Positions 28,403-36,164 of a stretch of DNA of 64,000 nt are shown one piece after another (the first letter of the stretch is position 1; each line of letters starts with the position of its first letter). The notes beneath the pieces are model-generated. The model ran no database searches, had not been told where the DNA came from, and saw only the letters and a program-made list of their open reading frames with translations. A program made the translations under genes and the position numbers. The DNA comes from Cryomorpha ignava (lineage in GTDB: Bacteria; Bacteroidota; Bacteroidia; Flavobacteriales_D; Cryomorphaceae). Where the stretch lies: positions 1-64,000 of the forward strand of contig NZ_JAAGVY010000018.1 in NCBI RefSeq assembly GCF_010686655.1. Reading direction: 5' to 3'.

Positions 28403-28954
28403 TTAACTTATCTTACGTTTTGGATTCTGACTTAAAAATGCCTTCCACGAACCGGCCGATCCACTGGTCTTAGCCCCACCTTGGAAATAATGGCATATAG
28501 CTGCCGCTAATCCATCAGAAGCATCCAGAAACTCCGGAAGGTCTTTCATGCTTAGCAAAGATTGAATCATCTTAGCAACCTGCTCTTTGCTGGCATTACC
28601 ATTGCCGGTTACAGCTTGTTTTATTTTGCGCGGAGCATATTCTGTATAAGGAATTTCGCGGCTTAATGCTGCCGCAATCGAAACCCCCTGTGCGCGACCC
28701 AGCTTGAGCATTGACTGAACGTTTTTACCAAAAAATGGCGCTTCAATTGACAATTCATCAGGATTGTACTGATCAATTAAGCTGATTACCCTGTCATAAA
28801 TTATTTTTAGGCGCAATGCATGGTCAGCGTATTTGCTCAGCTTTATTACCCCTTGAGTTATCAAAGTCATTTTATTAGACTTGCAAAGTATTATGCCGTA
28901 ACCCATAACTGAAGTCCCGGGATCAATTCCTAAAATGATGCGTTCTGCCGACAA
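28403..28954 (-). CDS. ruvC: Holliday junction resolvase RuvC
   Basis: 183 residues. The RNase-H-fold acidic residues are visible: Asp in [14 protein letters not shown], Glu in [13 protein letters not shown], and the C-terminal Asp residues in [13 protein letters not shown]. It cuts four-way junctions symmetrically together with RuvAB. The KMIQSLLSM and [12 protein letters not shown] segments match the conserved core. The start ATG at 28954 is 20 bp from the divergent flippase-like gene. No ruvA or ruvB is in the window, the usual situation in Bacteroidota. Confidence 0.96.
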   Translation of the reverse strand: MSAERIILGIDPGTSVMGYGIILCKSNKMTLITQGVIKLSKYADHALRLKIIYDRVISLIDQYNPDELSIEAPFFGKNVQSMLKLGRAQGVSIAAALSREIPYTEYAPRKIKQAVTGNGNASKEQVAKMIQSLLSMKDLPEFLDASDGLAAAICHYFQGGAKTSGSAGSWKAFLSQNPKRKIS

Positions 28955-28974
28955 TATTTTACCTTTAGCCTCAA

Positions 28975-29916
28975 ATGTATAAAACTGTTTCTACAGCGCT
29001 GCAAAGTAAACAAGTTAAGCTGGTAATTCCCGCTATTATTTTGGGAACTCTGGCTTACGTATTTTGGCGGAATATAAGCTCTTTTGAGATTTTTTCGTGG
29101 CAGCTCCTTCGCGATCATGCCACAGTGCTTATACTTATCACATCACTTACCTTTGTAAATCTATATTTCGAAATGCGAAAGTGGACTGCATTGATTAATT
29201 CGCCTGTGGTAAAACCAAAAACGGCATTTACAGGTATTCTTTTAGGAATGTGTTCGGGATTTGTAACGCCAAACAGGCTCGGTGAGTTTGCGGGGCGATC
29301 TGCGGCTCTCCCAAAAGCGGCGCGCAAAAAGGGTGCTCTAATGACTTTTGCAGGTTCAGGTATTCAGGGCGCCGTTACACTTTTAGCCGGAGCGATCGGT
29401 TTCATTTTTTATCCAATTCTTCCTCAAATAGCTTCTTTAGCAAAGCTATGGCCTCAGGTTTTTTATATCGTAATCGCCTCTATTGCCTTGGCAGCTCTAT
29501 TCCTTTGGTTTAAAAAGCCGCTTAAACCCCATATCGCAATTGTGCTGAAGCATCTTAAATCTATAAAGACGCCTATCTTAATTAAAGCCTGGTTTTGGGC
29601 AATTGGCAGATACGCCATTTTCAGTACTCAGTTTGTCCTGGCCTTGTACTGCGTAGGATTTACCAGCGATATATGGATGTGCTATACCGGTGTTTTTCTG
29701 CTTTATTTCTGCCAGAGTTATTTGCCTTTTACAGCCATGGGCGAACTGGGAATTCGCGAGGTTCTTGCTATTTTTATTTTTGGTGCGTTTTTACCTGAAC
29801 CTATGCTCGCTGCCGTCGCTTCTTTAATCGTATGGGTGGCGAATATTGGAATTCCGGTTTTAATGGGACTCTTGAAAATGAAACTTACTAAGACCAGGCT
29901 TATTGGAATCAGCTGA
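28975..29916 (+). CDS. Flippase-like multi-pass membrane protein (UPF0104/LPG-synthase TM-like)
   Basis: 313 residues with about eight transmembrane segments. The string [22 protein letters not shown] matches the conserved TPgRxGE motif of the lysylphosphatidylglycerol-synthase transmembrane (UPF0104/AglD-like) family, and a late [17 protein letters not shown] motif is also typical. Members are thought to flip or process lipid-linked glycans. The next gene is a GT2 glycosyltransferase overlapping by 14 bp, so a shared envelope-glycan role is inferred. Confidence 0.82.
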   Translation: MYKTVSTALQSKQVKLVIPAIILGTLAYVFWRNISSFEIFSWQLLRDHATVLILITSLTFVNLYFEMRKWTALINSPVVKPKTAFTGILLGMCSGFVTPNRLGEFAGRSAALPKAARKKGALMTFAGSGIQGAVTLLAGAIGFIFYPILPQIASLAKLWPQVFYIVIASIALAALFLWFKKPLKPHIAIVLKHLKSIKTPILIKAWFWAIGRYAIFSTQFVLALYCVGFTSDIWMCYTGVFLLYFCQSYLPFTAMGELGIREVLAIFIFGAFLPEPMLAAVASLIVWVANIGIPVLMGLLKMKLTKTRLIGIS

Positions 29917-31006
29917 TCTTTATGGATTGGCGTTTTTTCTAATCGCCGGCATTTTTGTGAGTATTCTGATTTTCCTACTATTTCATGGATGTCGCTCAAA
30001 GGAAATTCCCAGTGATAAATTAAACGGGCTTACCATTCTCATACCTTTTAAAAATGAAAAGGCCGTTTTGCCCCATCTGATCAAGCAATTGACCACTAAA
30101 TTAAAGCTAAATCCAACCGTTTGCGTTTGGCTTTTAAACGATCATTCTACAGATTTGTCTGCTACCGATTTGGAAAAGCTAGAACTCCCTGCTCAAATAA
30201 AACTTTTCCCGCCTATTAAAGGGGTTACCGGAAAAAAAGCTGTTTGGAGAGAAGCAATAAAGCGTGTAGAAACAGAGTGGGTACTCATAATGGATGCTGA
30301 TACCGAGCCGTCGGAATTGTTGTTTACTAGTGGGGTTAGGTTGATTCCAAAAGGAGCGAAATGTCTGCTTATACCAATTATACCGTCAAAAAGAATGGGT
30401 GCAATAGCGTCGTTTTTTGATCTGGATTTTTTGAGTTTGCACTTTGCAGGTCTCGCTTCCGCGAAAGCGAACAAACCACTTCTCGCAAATGCCGCTTGCA
30501 TGTTGATGCAACGCGAGGCATTTCTGAAAAGCGCTAAAGAGCGCAATGACTGGTCAGAGCCTGGGGGAGATGATGTATTTGCGATGTTTGCAATTGCCAA
30601 AATGTTTGGCGCAAACTCTATTACTACGGTGCAGAATGCGAGTTTATTTACCAAAGTACATTTTCCGAAACAGGCTGCATCCCTGTGGTATCAGCGTTTG
30701 CGATGGATTTCGAAAACCGGAAAAATAAAAAATGCTTGGTTTCAATTTATAGCATGGACGGTTCTTTTTGCCCAGATTCTGTTTTTAATTGGCTTATTCT
30801 TTCTTTTTAAATCAATGGCTGGGTTTCTTACATTAGTTGCCGCTGCGATGATTATTATTGCAGAAATCGTTTATCTCGCTCTTATTTCCGCAAAATTGAA
30901 AAGACGGGATTTGTGGCCTTATATTTTGCCGGCAATATTTATTTATCCTTTTTATCTTTTGGCTCTCGTTATTTTCGGCACTTTTGCCAAACCAAAATGG
31001 AAATAG
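29903..31006 (+). CDS. GT2 family membrane glycosyltransferase
   Basis: 367 residues from a TTG at 29903 that overlaps the previous gene by 14 bp. One N-terminal membrane helix (LAFFLIAGIFVSILIFLLF) precedes a GT-A domain: LTILIPFKNEKAVLPHLIKQL, the DxD-type WVLIMDADTEP, and an ED-like EPGGDDVFAMF with a QRLRW motif (WYQRLRWISK). Two or three C-terminal helices follow. The QxxRW motif suggests a processive or membrane-coupled transferase. The ABC permease gene starts within its last codons. Confidence 0.87.
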   Translation: MESADLYGLAFFLIAGIFVSILIFLLFHGCRSKEIPSDKLNGLTILIPFKNEKAVLPHLIKQLTTKLKLNPTVCVWLLNDHSTDLSATDLEKLELPAQIKLFPPIKGVTGKKAVWREAIKRVETEWVLIMDADTEPSELLFTSGVRLIPKGAKCLLIPIIPSKRMGAIASFFDLDFLSLHFAGLASAKANKPLLANAACMLMQREAFLKSAKERNDWSEPGGDDVFAMFAIAKMFGANSITTVQNASLFTKVHFPKQAASLWYQRLRWISKTGKIKNAWFQFIAWTVLFAQILFLIGLFFLFKSMAGFLTLVAAAMIIIAEIVYLALISAKLKRRDLWPYILPAIFIYPFYLLALVIFGTFAKPKWK

Positions 31007-32214
31007 ATTCAAAAGAAAACATTTCGCCGTCGAGGCTGGCATGGTTGCGCTTTAAGCAAAACCGAATGGCCGTTGCGGGGCTCTATATTCTTGCTATGGC
31101 AACACTTATTGCCATTCTGGGTGGAGCCATAAGACCAGATTCTACCAAAAATGCCAATAGTCAACAGGTATCACTTGCAAAAAAGGGAATTAACTTTTCA
31201 GTGAAAACACTCCAGGTGCGCAAAAACGCCGAAGTTGCGAATGAGGGTTTCCTCAAACAATTTTTCTTTGGAGGAAAAGAAAACCCGCACCGCATCATTC
31301 CGATTCATTCCTATTCTTTTTCGGGCGACTCTATTTCGGGATATATTTATGGGGGCACAGACCAGGCGAGGGGAGAGCCTTTTGCCTTTAATTTGCTCGA
31401 TGTTGTAGAACCTATCGACATCGCAACCCTAAACCAGCGCGGCGAAGAAATCTTTGCAAATTCAGTATCAGGCGAAAGGATTTCAGCAACAAGAAGCCAT
31501 CTCGAAAGCGAAATTCTTACAAACAACCTGAGCACCACACGCTATTTGTTCGGCACGGATAAGTTTGGTCGCGATATGCTTAGCCGACTAATGGCTGGAA
31601 CGATTGTATCTCTTTCGGTGGGGCTCATTTCGGTTTTGATATCGCTCCTGCTTGGAATTTCACTGGGCGCCATTGCCGGATATTTTGGTGGTTGGATTGA
31701 TGATTTTATTACATGGATAATTAACGTGGTATGGTCTATCCCCACTTTATTGCTCGTTATCGCCATTACATTCGCACTTGGAAAAGGGTTTGTACAGGTG
31801 TTTATAGCAGTAGGTCTCACCATGTGGGTTGAAGTGGCAAGGGTGGTGCGCGGACAGGTGCTTTCGCTAAAAAACATGGAGTATATTGAGGCTTCCAGAG
31901 CATTGGGATACAGCACTTTTAGAATTATTTCCCGACATATAATACCCAATATCATGGGGCCGGTAATCGTAATTTCTGCTGCTAATTTCGCATCGGCAAT
32001 ACTGCTTGAAGCTGGTTTGAGCTTTTTGGGAATCGGCGCACAAATTCCAATGGCCTCGTGGGGACAGATGATAAAAGATCATTACGCATATATTACCACC
32101 GATATGGCTTATCTGGCCATTTTACCGGGTCTCTGTATTTCTTTGCTCGTATTGGCTTTTATGCTGATAGGCAATGGCTTGCGCGACAGCCTCGATACAC
32201 GATTTACGGCTTAA
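30997..32214 (+). CDS. ABC transporter permease, OppC/DppC-like
   Basis: 405 residues from the ATG at 30997 (MEIDSKENISPSRLAWLRFK), which overlaps the stop of the glycosyltransferase gene. An OppC-type N-terminal helix (MAVAGLYILAMATLIAILGG) is followed by a ~120-residue periplasmic insert and then a BPD_transp_1 core of five helices. The EAA loop is EASRALGYSTFRIISRHIIPN. It would form the inner-membrane channel of a peptide/nickel-type importer together with an OppB-like partner and ATPases, none of which is in the window. Converges on the AtoE gene, with stop codons overlapping in TTAA. Confidence 0.92.
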   Translation: MEIDSKENISPSRLAWLRFKQNRMAVAGLYILAMATLIAILGGAIRPDSTKNANSQQVSLAKKGINFSVKTLQVRKNAEVANEGFLKQFFFGGKENPHRIIPIHSYSFSGDSISGYIYGGTDQARGEPFAFNLLDVVEPIDIATLNQRGEEIFANSVSGERISATRSHLESEILTNNLSTTRYLFGTDKFGRDMLSRLMAGTIVSLSVGLISVLISLLLGISLGAIAGYFGGWIDDFITWIINVVWSIPTLLLVIAITFALGKGFVQVFIAVGLTMWVEVARVVRGQVLSLKNMEYIEASRALGYSTFRIISRHIIPNIMGPVIVISAANFASAILLEAGLSFLGIGAQIPMASWGQMIKDHYAYITTDMAYLAILPGLCISLLVLAFMLIGNGLRDSLDTRFTA

Positions 32215-33599
32215 AAAAACAGAAGCGCGGTAAGAAATATTACAGACCCGATTATCATAAAGAAAAGGGTATAGGGCAGAATATCGCGCGCGCGCAAACC
32301 TGTAATTGATAAAAGTGGTAGCGCCCAAAAGGGTTGGATCATATTCGTAATCTGATCGCCGTAGGCCATGGCGAGAATGCTCTTGCCGAGAGGTAAGCCC
32401 AATTTTGTTGAGGCCTCTACAATGATAGGCCCCTGCACCATCCATTGCCCGCCACCACTGGGAACGAGAATATTGATAAAACCAGCGCTGAAAAAGGTGA
32501 AAATCGGATAAGTACGAGCTGTTGAAATGGATACAAAGAATTCAGAAATTCCCGATACAATTCCCGAGTGTTGCATTACACCCATAATTCCAAAATACAG
32601 AGGAAACTGAATTAAAATTCCGGCAGCTCCTGTAATTGCCTCGCCTACCGCTTCTGCAAATTTCGATAAACTGCCGTGTCCGATTAATCCAAACGCGAGA
32701 AAAATAAGATTTAGAAAATTGGGATCTACAAAGTTGGCATTTCCGTTCACAATAGAATTGGTGGCTACAATTGCAGCGGCCATTAATGCGAGAAAACCCA
32801 GAAATAAGGCGGGAAATTGATAATCATCAAACCGTTCAGCCCATCCTGATTTCATTCCGGTCTCGGCGGTGGAATGAAAACGCTTGAGCTGATAAGGAGC
32901 TGGCACGGCGTTTTTGCCGAGAGCATAAGCACTAAAGGGCAAAATAATTACAAGTGCCAGTGCCACGCTTATGTTCATTGGTGAAAAAACAGTTTCTGAA
33001 AAACCCACAATATCGGGCAACACAATTCCGGCGAATGCAGCATTGCCCTGCATTAAATTAGTAAGGTGTCCGCTTTCAGCCACTTTAATAAGCGAGCTTC
33101 CCGATATTCCGCCATGAAAGACCATTAAACCCACGTATCCGCTCGCGGCAATAAGCGGATAGTTGATTCTAAATCCTTTTTTGGTGGCGTACTCGGCGAC
33201 TTTTCGGGCGAAAATTGCACCGAAAATTAAAGCCAACCCCCAATTTAAAAGTCCCAGTATAACGCTGAACGCTGTAACTATGGCGGCAGCCCGAGCTGTA
33301 GTTGTGCAGTAACTCGCGGCTTTTTCAATAAGGAGGCTCGCCGATTTTGTAAGCGCCAATACATGCCCCAATACTAAGATGAGAATCATTTGGTATGCAA
33401 AAACCAAAAATGGGCCATTCCAAATACCCCGATACCAATATACGAGTATATCAACACCATGATTTAAGAAACCCTGGTCTGTAGGTTTGAAAAAAAGAAA
33501 GGCTACCAGAAGCACAAAAAATGTGAGCCCAACGGCCAGAGTAAACGGGCTGGGCAACACATTGTGAAAAAGTCGTTCAAACTTTTGAGAGAACGACAT
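32211..33599 (-). CDS. Short-chain fatty acid transporter family (AtoE-like)
   Basis: 462 residues with about 12 membrane helices. N-terminal LPSPFTLAVGLTFFVLLVAF and GIWNGPFLVFAYQMILILVLGHVLA match the AtoE/DcuC-like family. Conserved segments MVFHGGISGSSLI, VPSGGGQWMVQGPI and AYGDQITNMIQPFWALPLL contain the substrate-site glycines. It probably carries short-chain monocarboxylates such as acetoacetate or butyrate. Preceded by DUF3127 (22-bp gap) in the same direction. The last codon shares bases with the convergent permease stop. Confidence 0.9.
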   Translation of the reverse strand: MSFSQKFERLFHNVLPSPFTLAVGLTFFVLLVAFLFFKPTDQGFLNHGVDILVYWYRGIWNGPFLVFAYQMILILVLGHVLALTKSASLLIEKAASYCTTTARAAAIVTAFSVILGLLNWGLALIFGAIFARKVAEYATKKGFRINYPLIAASGYVGLMVFHGGISGSSLIKVAESGHLTNLMQGNAAFAGIVLPDIVGFSETVFSPMNISVALALVIILPFSAYALGKNAVPAPYQLKRFHSTAETGMKSGWAERFDDYQFPALFLGFLALMAAAIVATNSIVNGNANFVDPNFLNLIFLAFGLIGHGSLSKFAEAVGEAITGAAGILIQFPLYFGIMGVMQHSGIVSGISEFFVSISTARTYPIFTFFSAGFINILVPSGGGQWMVQGPIIVEASTKLGLPLGKSILAMAYGDQITNMIQPFWALPLLSITGLRARDILPYTLFFMIIGSVIFLTALLFF

Positions 33600-33621
33600 T
33601 TAGGCAAAAATCAGATTCAGA

Positions 33622-33996
33622 TTAAAACGGCAAATCATCGCTGTCATCGTTGTTTCCAGCATGAGCAGGCTCCTGCGTAGGCAACGGTGGCAGATTATTA
33701 GCTGCAGATTCTTGTGAAACTTTCTCTAAGCGCCACGCATCCAGAGAAACAAAAAACTTGGTTTCGTTTGTTTTTGGATTTTCCCATCTTCTTCCGCGAA
33801 GGTTAAAGTTTACTTTTATCTCATCGCCAATATTGTAGGCTTCAATCAGGTCGCATTTATCCTGAACCAATTGAAACATAATTTCTTGCGGGTACTGACT
33901 TCCATCATCTGAAATTACAAACTCGCGTTTTTTGAAAGAATCTGTGATTTGCTCTGCGTCATTTTTTACAATGAGCTTTCCATTAATTGTAAACAT
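33622..33996 (-). CDS. DUF3127 OB-fold-like protein with SSB-type acidic tip
   Basis: 124 residues. The core (FTINGKLIVKNDAEQITDSFKKREFVI in parts; VNFNLRGRRWENP) is the small beta-barrel of DUF3127, thought to be an OB fold. A linker rich in Pro/Ala precedes a C-terminus NNDDSDDLPF that closely resembles the acidic tip of single-strand DNA-binding protein (DDDIPF type), which docks many genome-maintenance enzymes. ssDNA binding is inferred, not shown. It sits 13 bp after the flavin reductase gene. Confidence 0.88.
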   Translation of the reverse strand: MFTINGKLIVKNDAEQITDSFKKREFVISDDGSQYPQEIMFQLVQDKCDLIEAYNIGDEIKVNFNLRGRRWENPKTNETKFFVSLDAWRLEKVSQESAANNLPPLPTQEPAHAGNNDDSDDLPF

Positions 33997-34009
33997 AATG
34001 TCTTGATTT

Positions 34010-34903
34010 TTAATTGTTAAAACTTAATAAGGTCATCCAGGCTTCATCTATTTTACCACCTGTAATTAATTCTTTTGCTTTATTGTGAAGCACTGCTTCG
34101 AGCGTATTTGGATCATCTTCATTATCAACAAAACACTGGCTCAATTCAGTGAGTCGATATTCATTTACATCGGTCTCATTTGGCAATTCTTCAACATTTC
34201 CGAGCTGGCCGAGGTCATTACCGCTCAAGATACTACTATTTTTTATGTCTTCAGGTATTTTATCTACACCAATTCCTGATTTGGAGATTGGCTTGACAAC
34301 CTGAAAAAGAGCGTTGCCATTTGCGCGGCAATAATAAGCGCCACCCATACGCCCCACCAGGTCTATTTTTTCCTGATCTACATGTAGGTTTTCATCTAGC
34401 AAATTTGCTCTCACATGCACTTTTACCACTTCGCAAATTACCAGGTTTCCCGCGCCACCTTCTGTTCCCAATTCTACCACTTCTTTTACCACACATTCAA
34501 ATTGTGCCGGCGATTCCTTTACTCTAAAAGGTTTTACCTTTTCGGAAGGGAGCATTGTAAACCCTGCTTTTTCAAATTCGTTAACCCCTTTTGGGTAAGC
34601 CGTACTTGCAAGGGAGGTTTGCTGAACCATCGCAAAATCGACGATATTAATAACCACCTCTTTATGCACTTTTACGTTTTGATACGTATGCTTTGTAGAA
34701 TTGTCTATTCCGCTTCGCGCCGGCGAAAAAATCAAAATCGGCGGGTTGGCACTAAACATATTAAAGAAGCTGAAAGGTGCAAGGTTTGGTTTTCCATTTT
34801 CATCAATTGTACTGGCAAAAGCGATAGGTCTGGGGCCAATAACGCCCAGCATTAAGCCATGCAATTTAGATACAGAAATGTCAGACGGATTGAAACTTTG
34901 CAT
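34010..34903 (-). CDS. Flavin reductase family FMN-binding protein
   Basis: 297 residues. The N-terminal split barrel has MLGVIGPRPIAFASTIDENGKPNLAPFSFFNMFSANPP (in parts), the flavin-reductase-like FMN-binding signature, and later EVVINIVDFAMVQQ. The C-terminal ~70 residues are an extension (NELPNETDVNEYRL ... TGGKIDEAWMTLLSF) seen in Bacteroidota members. It probably reduces flavin or another substrate with NAD(P)H; the partner is unknown. A TACCTTTG -7 box lies upstream at 34921-34928 on this strand. First gene of a flavin reductase, DUF3127, AtoE series. Confidence 0.9.
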   Translation of the reverse strand: MQSFNPSDISVSKLHGLMLGVIGPRPIAFASTIDENGKPNLAPFSFFNMFSANPPILIFSPARSGIDNSTKHTYQNVKVHKEVVINIVDFAMVQQTSLASTAYPKGVNEFEKAGFTMLPSEKVKPFRVKESPAQFECVVKEVVELGTEGGAGNLVICEVVKVHVRANLLDENLHVDQEKIDLVGRMGGAYYCRANGNALFQVVKPISKSGIGVDKIPEDIKNSSILSGNDLGQLGNVEELPNETDVNEYRLTELSQCFVDNEDDPNTLEAVLHNKAKELITGGKIDEAWMTLLSFNN

Positions 34904-34920
34904 TAAAAGTGGATTTCCTG

Positions 34921-34928
34921 CAAAGGTA
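34921..34928 (-). promoter_or_regulatory. Putative -7 box (TACCTTTG) of the flavin reductase gene
   Basis: Exact TAnnTTTG match on the minus strand, 18 bp before the start codon at 34903. No clear -33 element seen. Confidence 0.5.
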
Positions 34929-35053
34929 AAAACTTTAGAATCTTAATCAGTGCTCAAGCGGTTTTGATTGCCTCTATTGTGGAAAAGTTATTTGTTTTTA
35001 GGAATGCAAATATTTTCACTTAGTGAATTATGCTGATGGCTCAAAAAAATAAT

Positions 35054-35083
35054 TTTGAGAATAACATTATCTCATTATCTTTG
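35054..35083 (+). promoter_or_regulatory. tRNA-Leu promoter
   Basis: TTTG at 35054-35057 and TATCTTTG at 35076-35083 are separated by 18 bp, a full match to the Bacteroidota promoter (TTTG, spacer, TAnnTTTG). The tRNA begins 26 bp downstream. Confidence 0.75.
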
Positions 35084-35108
35084 CCCTCGCTTTCAAAAAT
35101 CACCTATT

Positions 35109-35190
35109 GCGGATGTGATGAAATTGGTAGACATGCCAGACTTAGGATCTGGTGCCGTGAGGTGTGTGGGTTCGAGTCCCTCCATCCGCA
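35109..35190 (+). tRNA. tRNA-Leu (anticodon TAG)
   Basis: Acceptor stem GCGGATG (35109-35115) pairs with CATCCGC (35183-35189), discriminator A at 35190. The anticodon stem CCAGA/TCTGG encloses the loop CTTAGGA, giving anticodon TAG, which reads CUA and other CUN codons. The T loop is GTTCGAGTC. The variable arm is short for a class II tRNA, giving 82 nt. The 3' CCA is not encoded. Confidence 0.96.
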
Positions 35191-35192
35191 CT

Positions 35193-35217
35193 AAAAGCCC
35201 CAAATTGGGGCTTTTTT
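35193..35217 (+). terminator. Terminator of the tRNA-Leu gene
   Basis: Stem AAAAGCCCC/GGGGCTTTT around AAATT, ending in a T run, 3 bp after the tRNA. The same hairpin occurs again at 36046-36065. Confidence 0.88.
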
Positions 35218-35226
35218 CATTTATAG
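35198..35226 (+). repeat. Direct repeat, copy 1 (29 bp, flanks msrA)
   Basis: Begins CCCCAAATTGGGGC and ends CATTTATAG. It is identical over 29 bp to 36046-36074, with msrA between the copies. Homology continues weakly past it: a TTTTTGTACCAG string here corresponds to TTTTTGTACTAG after copy 2. Confidence 0.9.
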
Positions 35227-35239
35227 TCATTTCTTGTTG

Positions 35240-35247
35240 TATTTTTG
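35240..35247 (+). promoter_or_regulatory. Putative -7 box (TATTTTTG) of msrA
   Basis: Exact TAnnTTTG match 55 bp before the msrA start, just after the tRNA terminator. A purine-rich AAAAGGAG ribosome-binding site at 35292-35299 sits 3 bp before the ATG. Confidence 0.55.
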
Positions 35248-35302
35248 TACCAGATGTTTTAAGAATTGCGCAACAAGTAAACTAACCGCTTAAAAGGAGT
35301 AA

Positions 35303-35797
35303 ATGAAAAATTATAAAAAGGCATATATTGCGGGAGGATGTTTTTGGGGGGTGGAAGACTTATTTAGAGTTAGACCGGGAATAAAAGATACGGAAGTTGG
35401 CTACCTGGGTGGAGACAATGAAAATCCCACCTATAGAAATCATCCGGGACACGCGGAAGGGATTGAGCTCACTTATGACCCGAATGAAACCTCCTTCAAT
35501 ATCATATTAGACTATTTCTTTAGAATTCACGATCCATCTACAGTAGATAGGCAAGGAAATGATAGAGGGTCAAGTTATAGGTCTGCCATATTTTTTCAGA
35601 ATCAAGATGAAAAAAGGGATGCAAAAAAGATGATAGAGATCGTTGATGACTCTAGGAAATGGGAAGGTAAAGTTGTAACCACATTAGAGCCATTCACAAA
35701 ATTTTGGCCTGCAGAGCCAGAGCATCAAGATTATTTGGTCAAACAACCTAACGGTTATACCTGTCATTTTGAGAGGTTTGAAGAAAGCTTTGTTTAG
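35303..35797 (+). CDS. msrA: Peptide-methionine (S)-S-oxide reductase MsrA
   Basis: 164 residues. The catalytic Cys lies in [12 protein letters not shown], and the conserved [40 protein letters not shown] and [10 protein letters not shown] blocks are all present. It reduces the S-epimer of methionine sulfoxide in proteins and free Met, recycled by thioredoxin. The C-terminus ([15 protein letters not shown]) is short, without the extra resolving-Cys tail of E. coli MsrA. It stands alone between two copies of the tRNA terminator repeat, which suggests it was inserted between tRNA-Leu and tig. Confidence 0.95.
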   Translation: MKNYKKAYIAGGCFWGVEDLFRVRPGIKDTEVGYLGGDNENPTYRNHPGHAEGIELTYDPNETSFNIILDYFFRIHDPSTVDRQGNDRGSSYRSAIFFQNQDEKRDAKKMIEIVDDSRKWEGKVVTTLEPFTKFWPAEPEHQDYLVKQPNGYTCHFERFEESFV

Positions 35798-36109
35798 GGG
35801 GCGTCACTGCGCTTTTATTGAAATTTTAGCTCTTGTAAAAAAGAAACTTATGACTGCTTTTGATTAATCCAGATTTGGTCCGACTTGTACTTAGTGCTAG
35901 GATTGGGCAATAAAAATGGCTGCTGCCTGAACCAGTAATGAAAGTTTTTTTCAAAAATAAAGGCATAAGTTAGTTAGATATCAGTCCTTGTGTTGAACTC
36001 AGAATTAATTTGCGCCCTTATTTTCAAAAGTCAAATTATAAAAATCCCCAAATTGGGGCTTTTTTCATTTATAGGCTTTTTGTACTAGCCTAGTTTCGTA
36101 ACAAATACG
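35798..36109. other. Intergenic between msrA and tig, degraded copy of tRNA flank
   Basis: No gene seen. At 36004-36033, a TTAATTTGCGCCCTTA string plus TTTCAAAAGTCA resembles the tRNA-Leu promoter/leader (TTATCTTTGCCCTC, TTTCAAAAATCA at 35075-35102). It is followed after 12 nt by the second terminator copy, with no tRNA between them. Confidence 0.6.
36046..36074 (+). repeat. Direct repeat, copy 2 (29 bp) with terminator hairpin
   Basis: Identical to 35198-35226. It carries the CCCC-AAATT-GGGG hairpin and T run, so it can terminate transcription from msrA before the tig promoter. Confidence 0.9.
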
Positions 36110-36117
36110 TATATTTG
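36110..36117 (+). promoter_or_regulatory. Putative -7 box (TATATTTG) of tig
   Basis: Exact TAnnTTTG match 48 bp before the tig start codon, downstream of the terminator repeat. Confidence 0.55.
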
Positions 36118-36164
36118 CATCCCAAAATAAAAAGGAAATTTCAAAGCCTTAACTACTTGTTAAT

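Noticed and set aside
29903-29905. Later start for the GT2 gene
   Set aside because: A later TTG at 29927 is possible, but it would cut into the N-terminal helix; the overlapping 29903 start keeps the whole helix.
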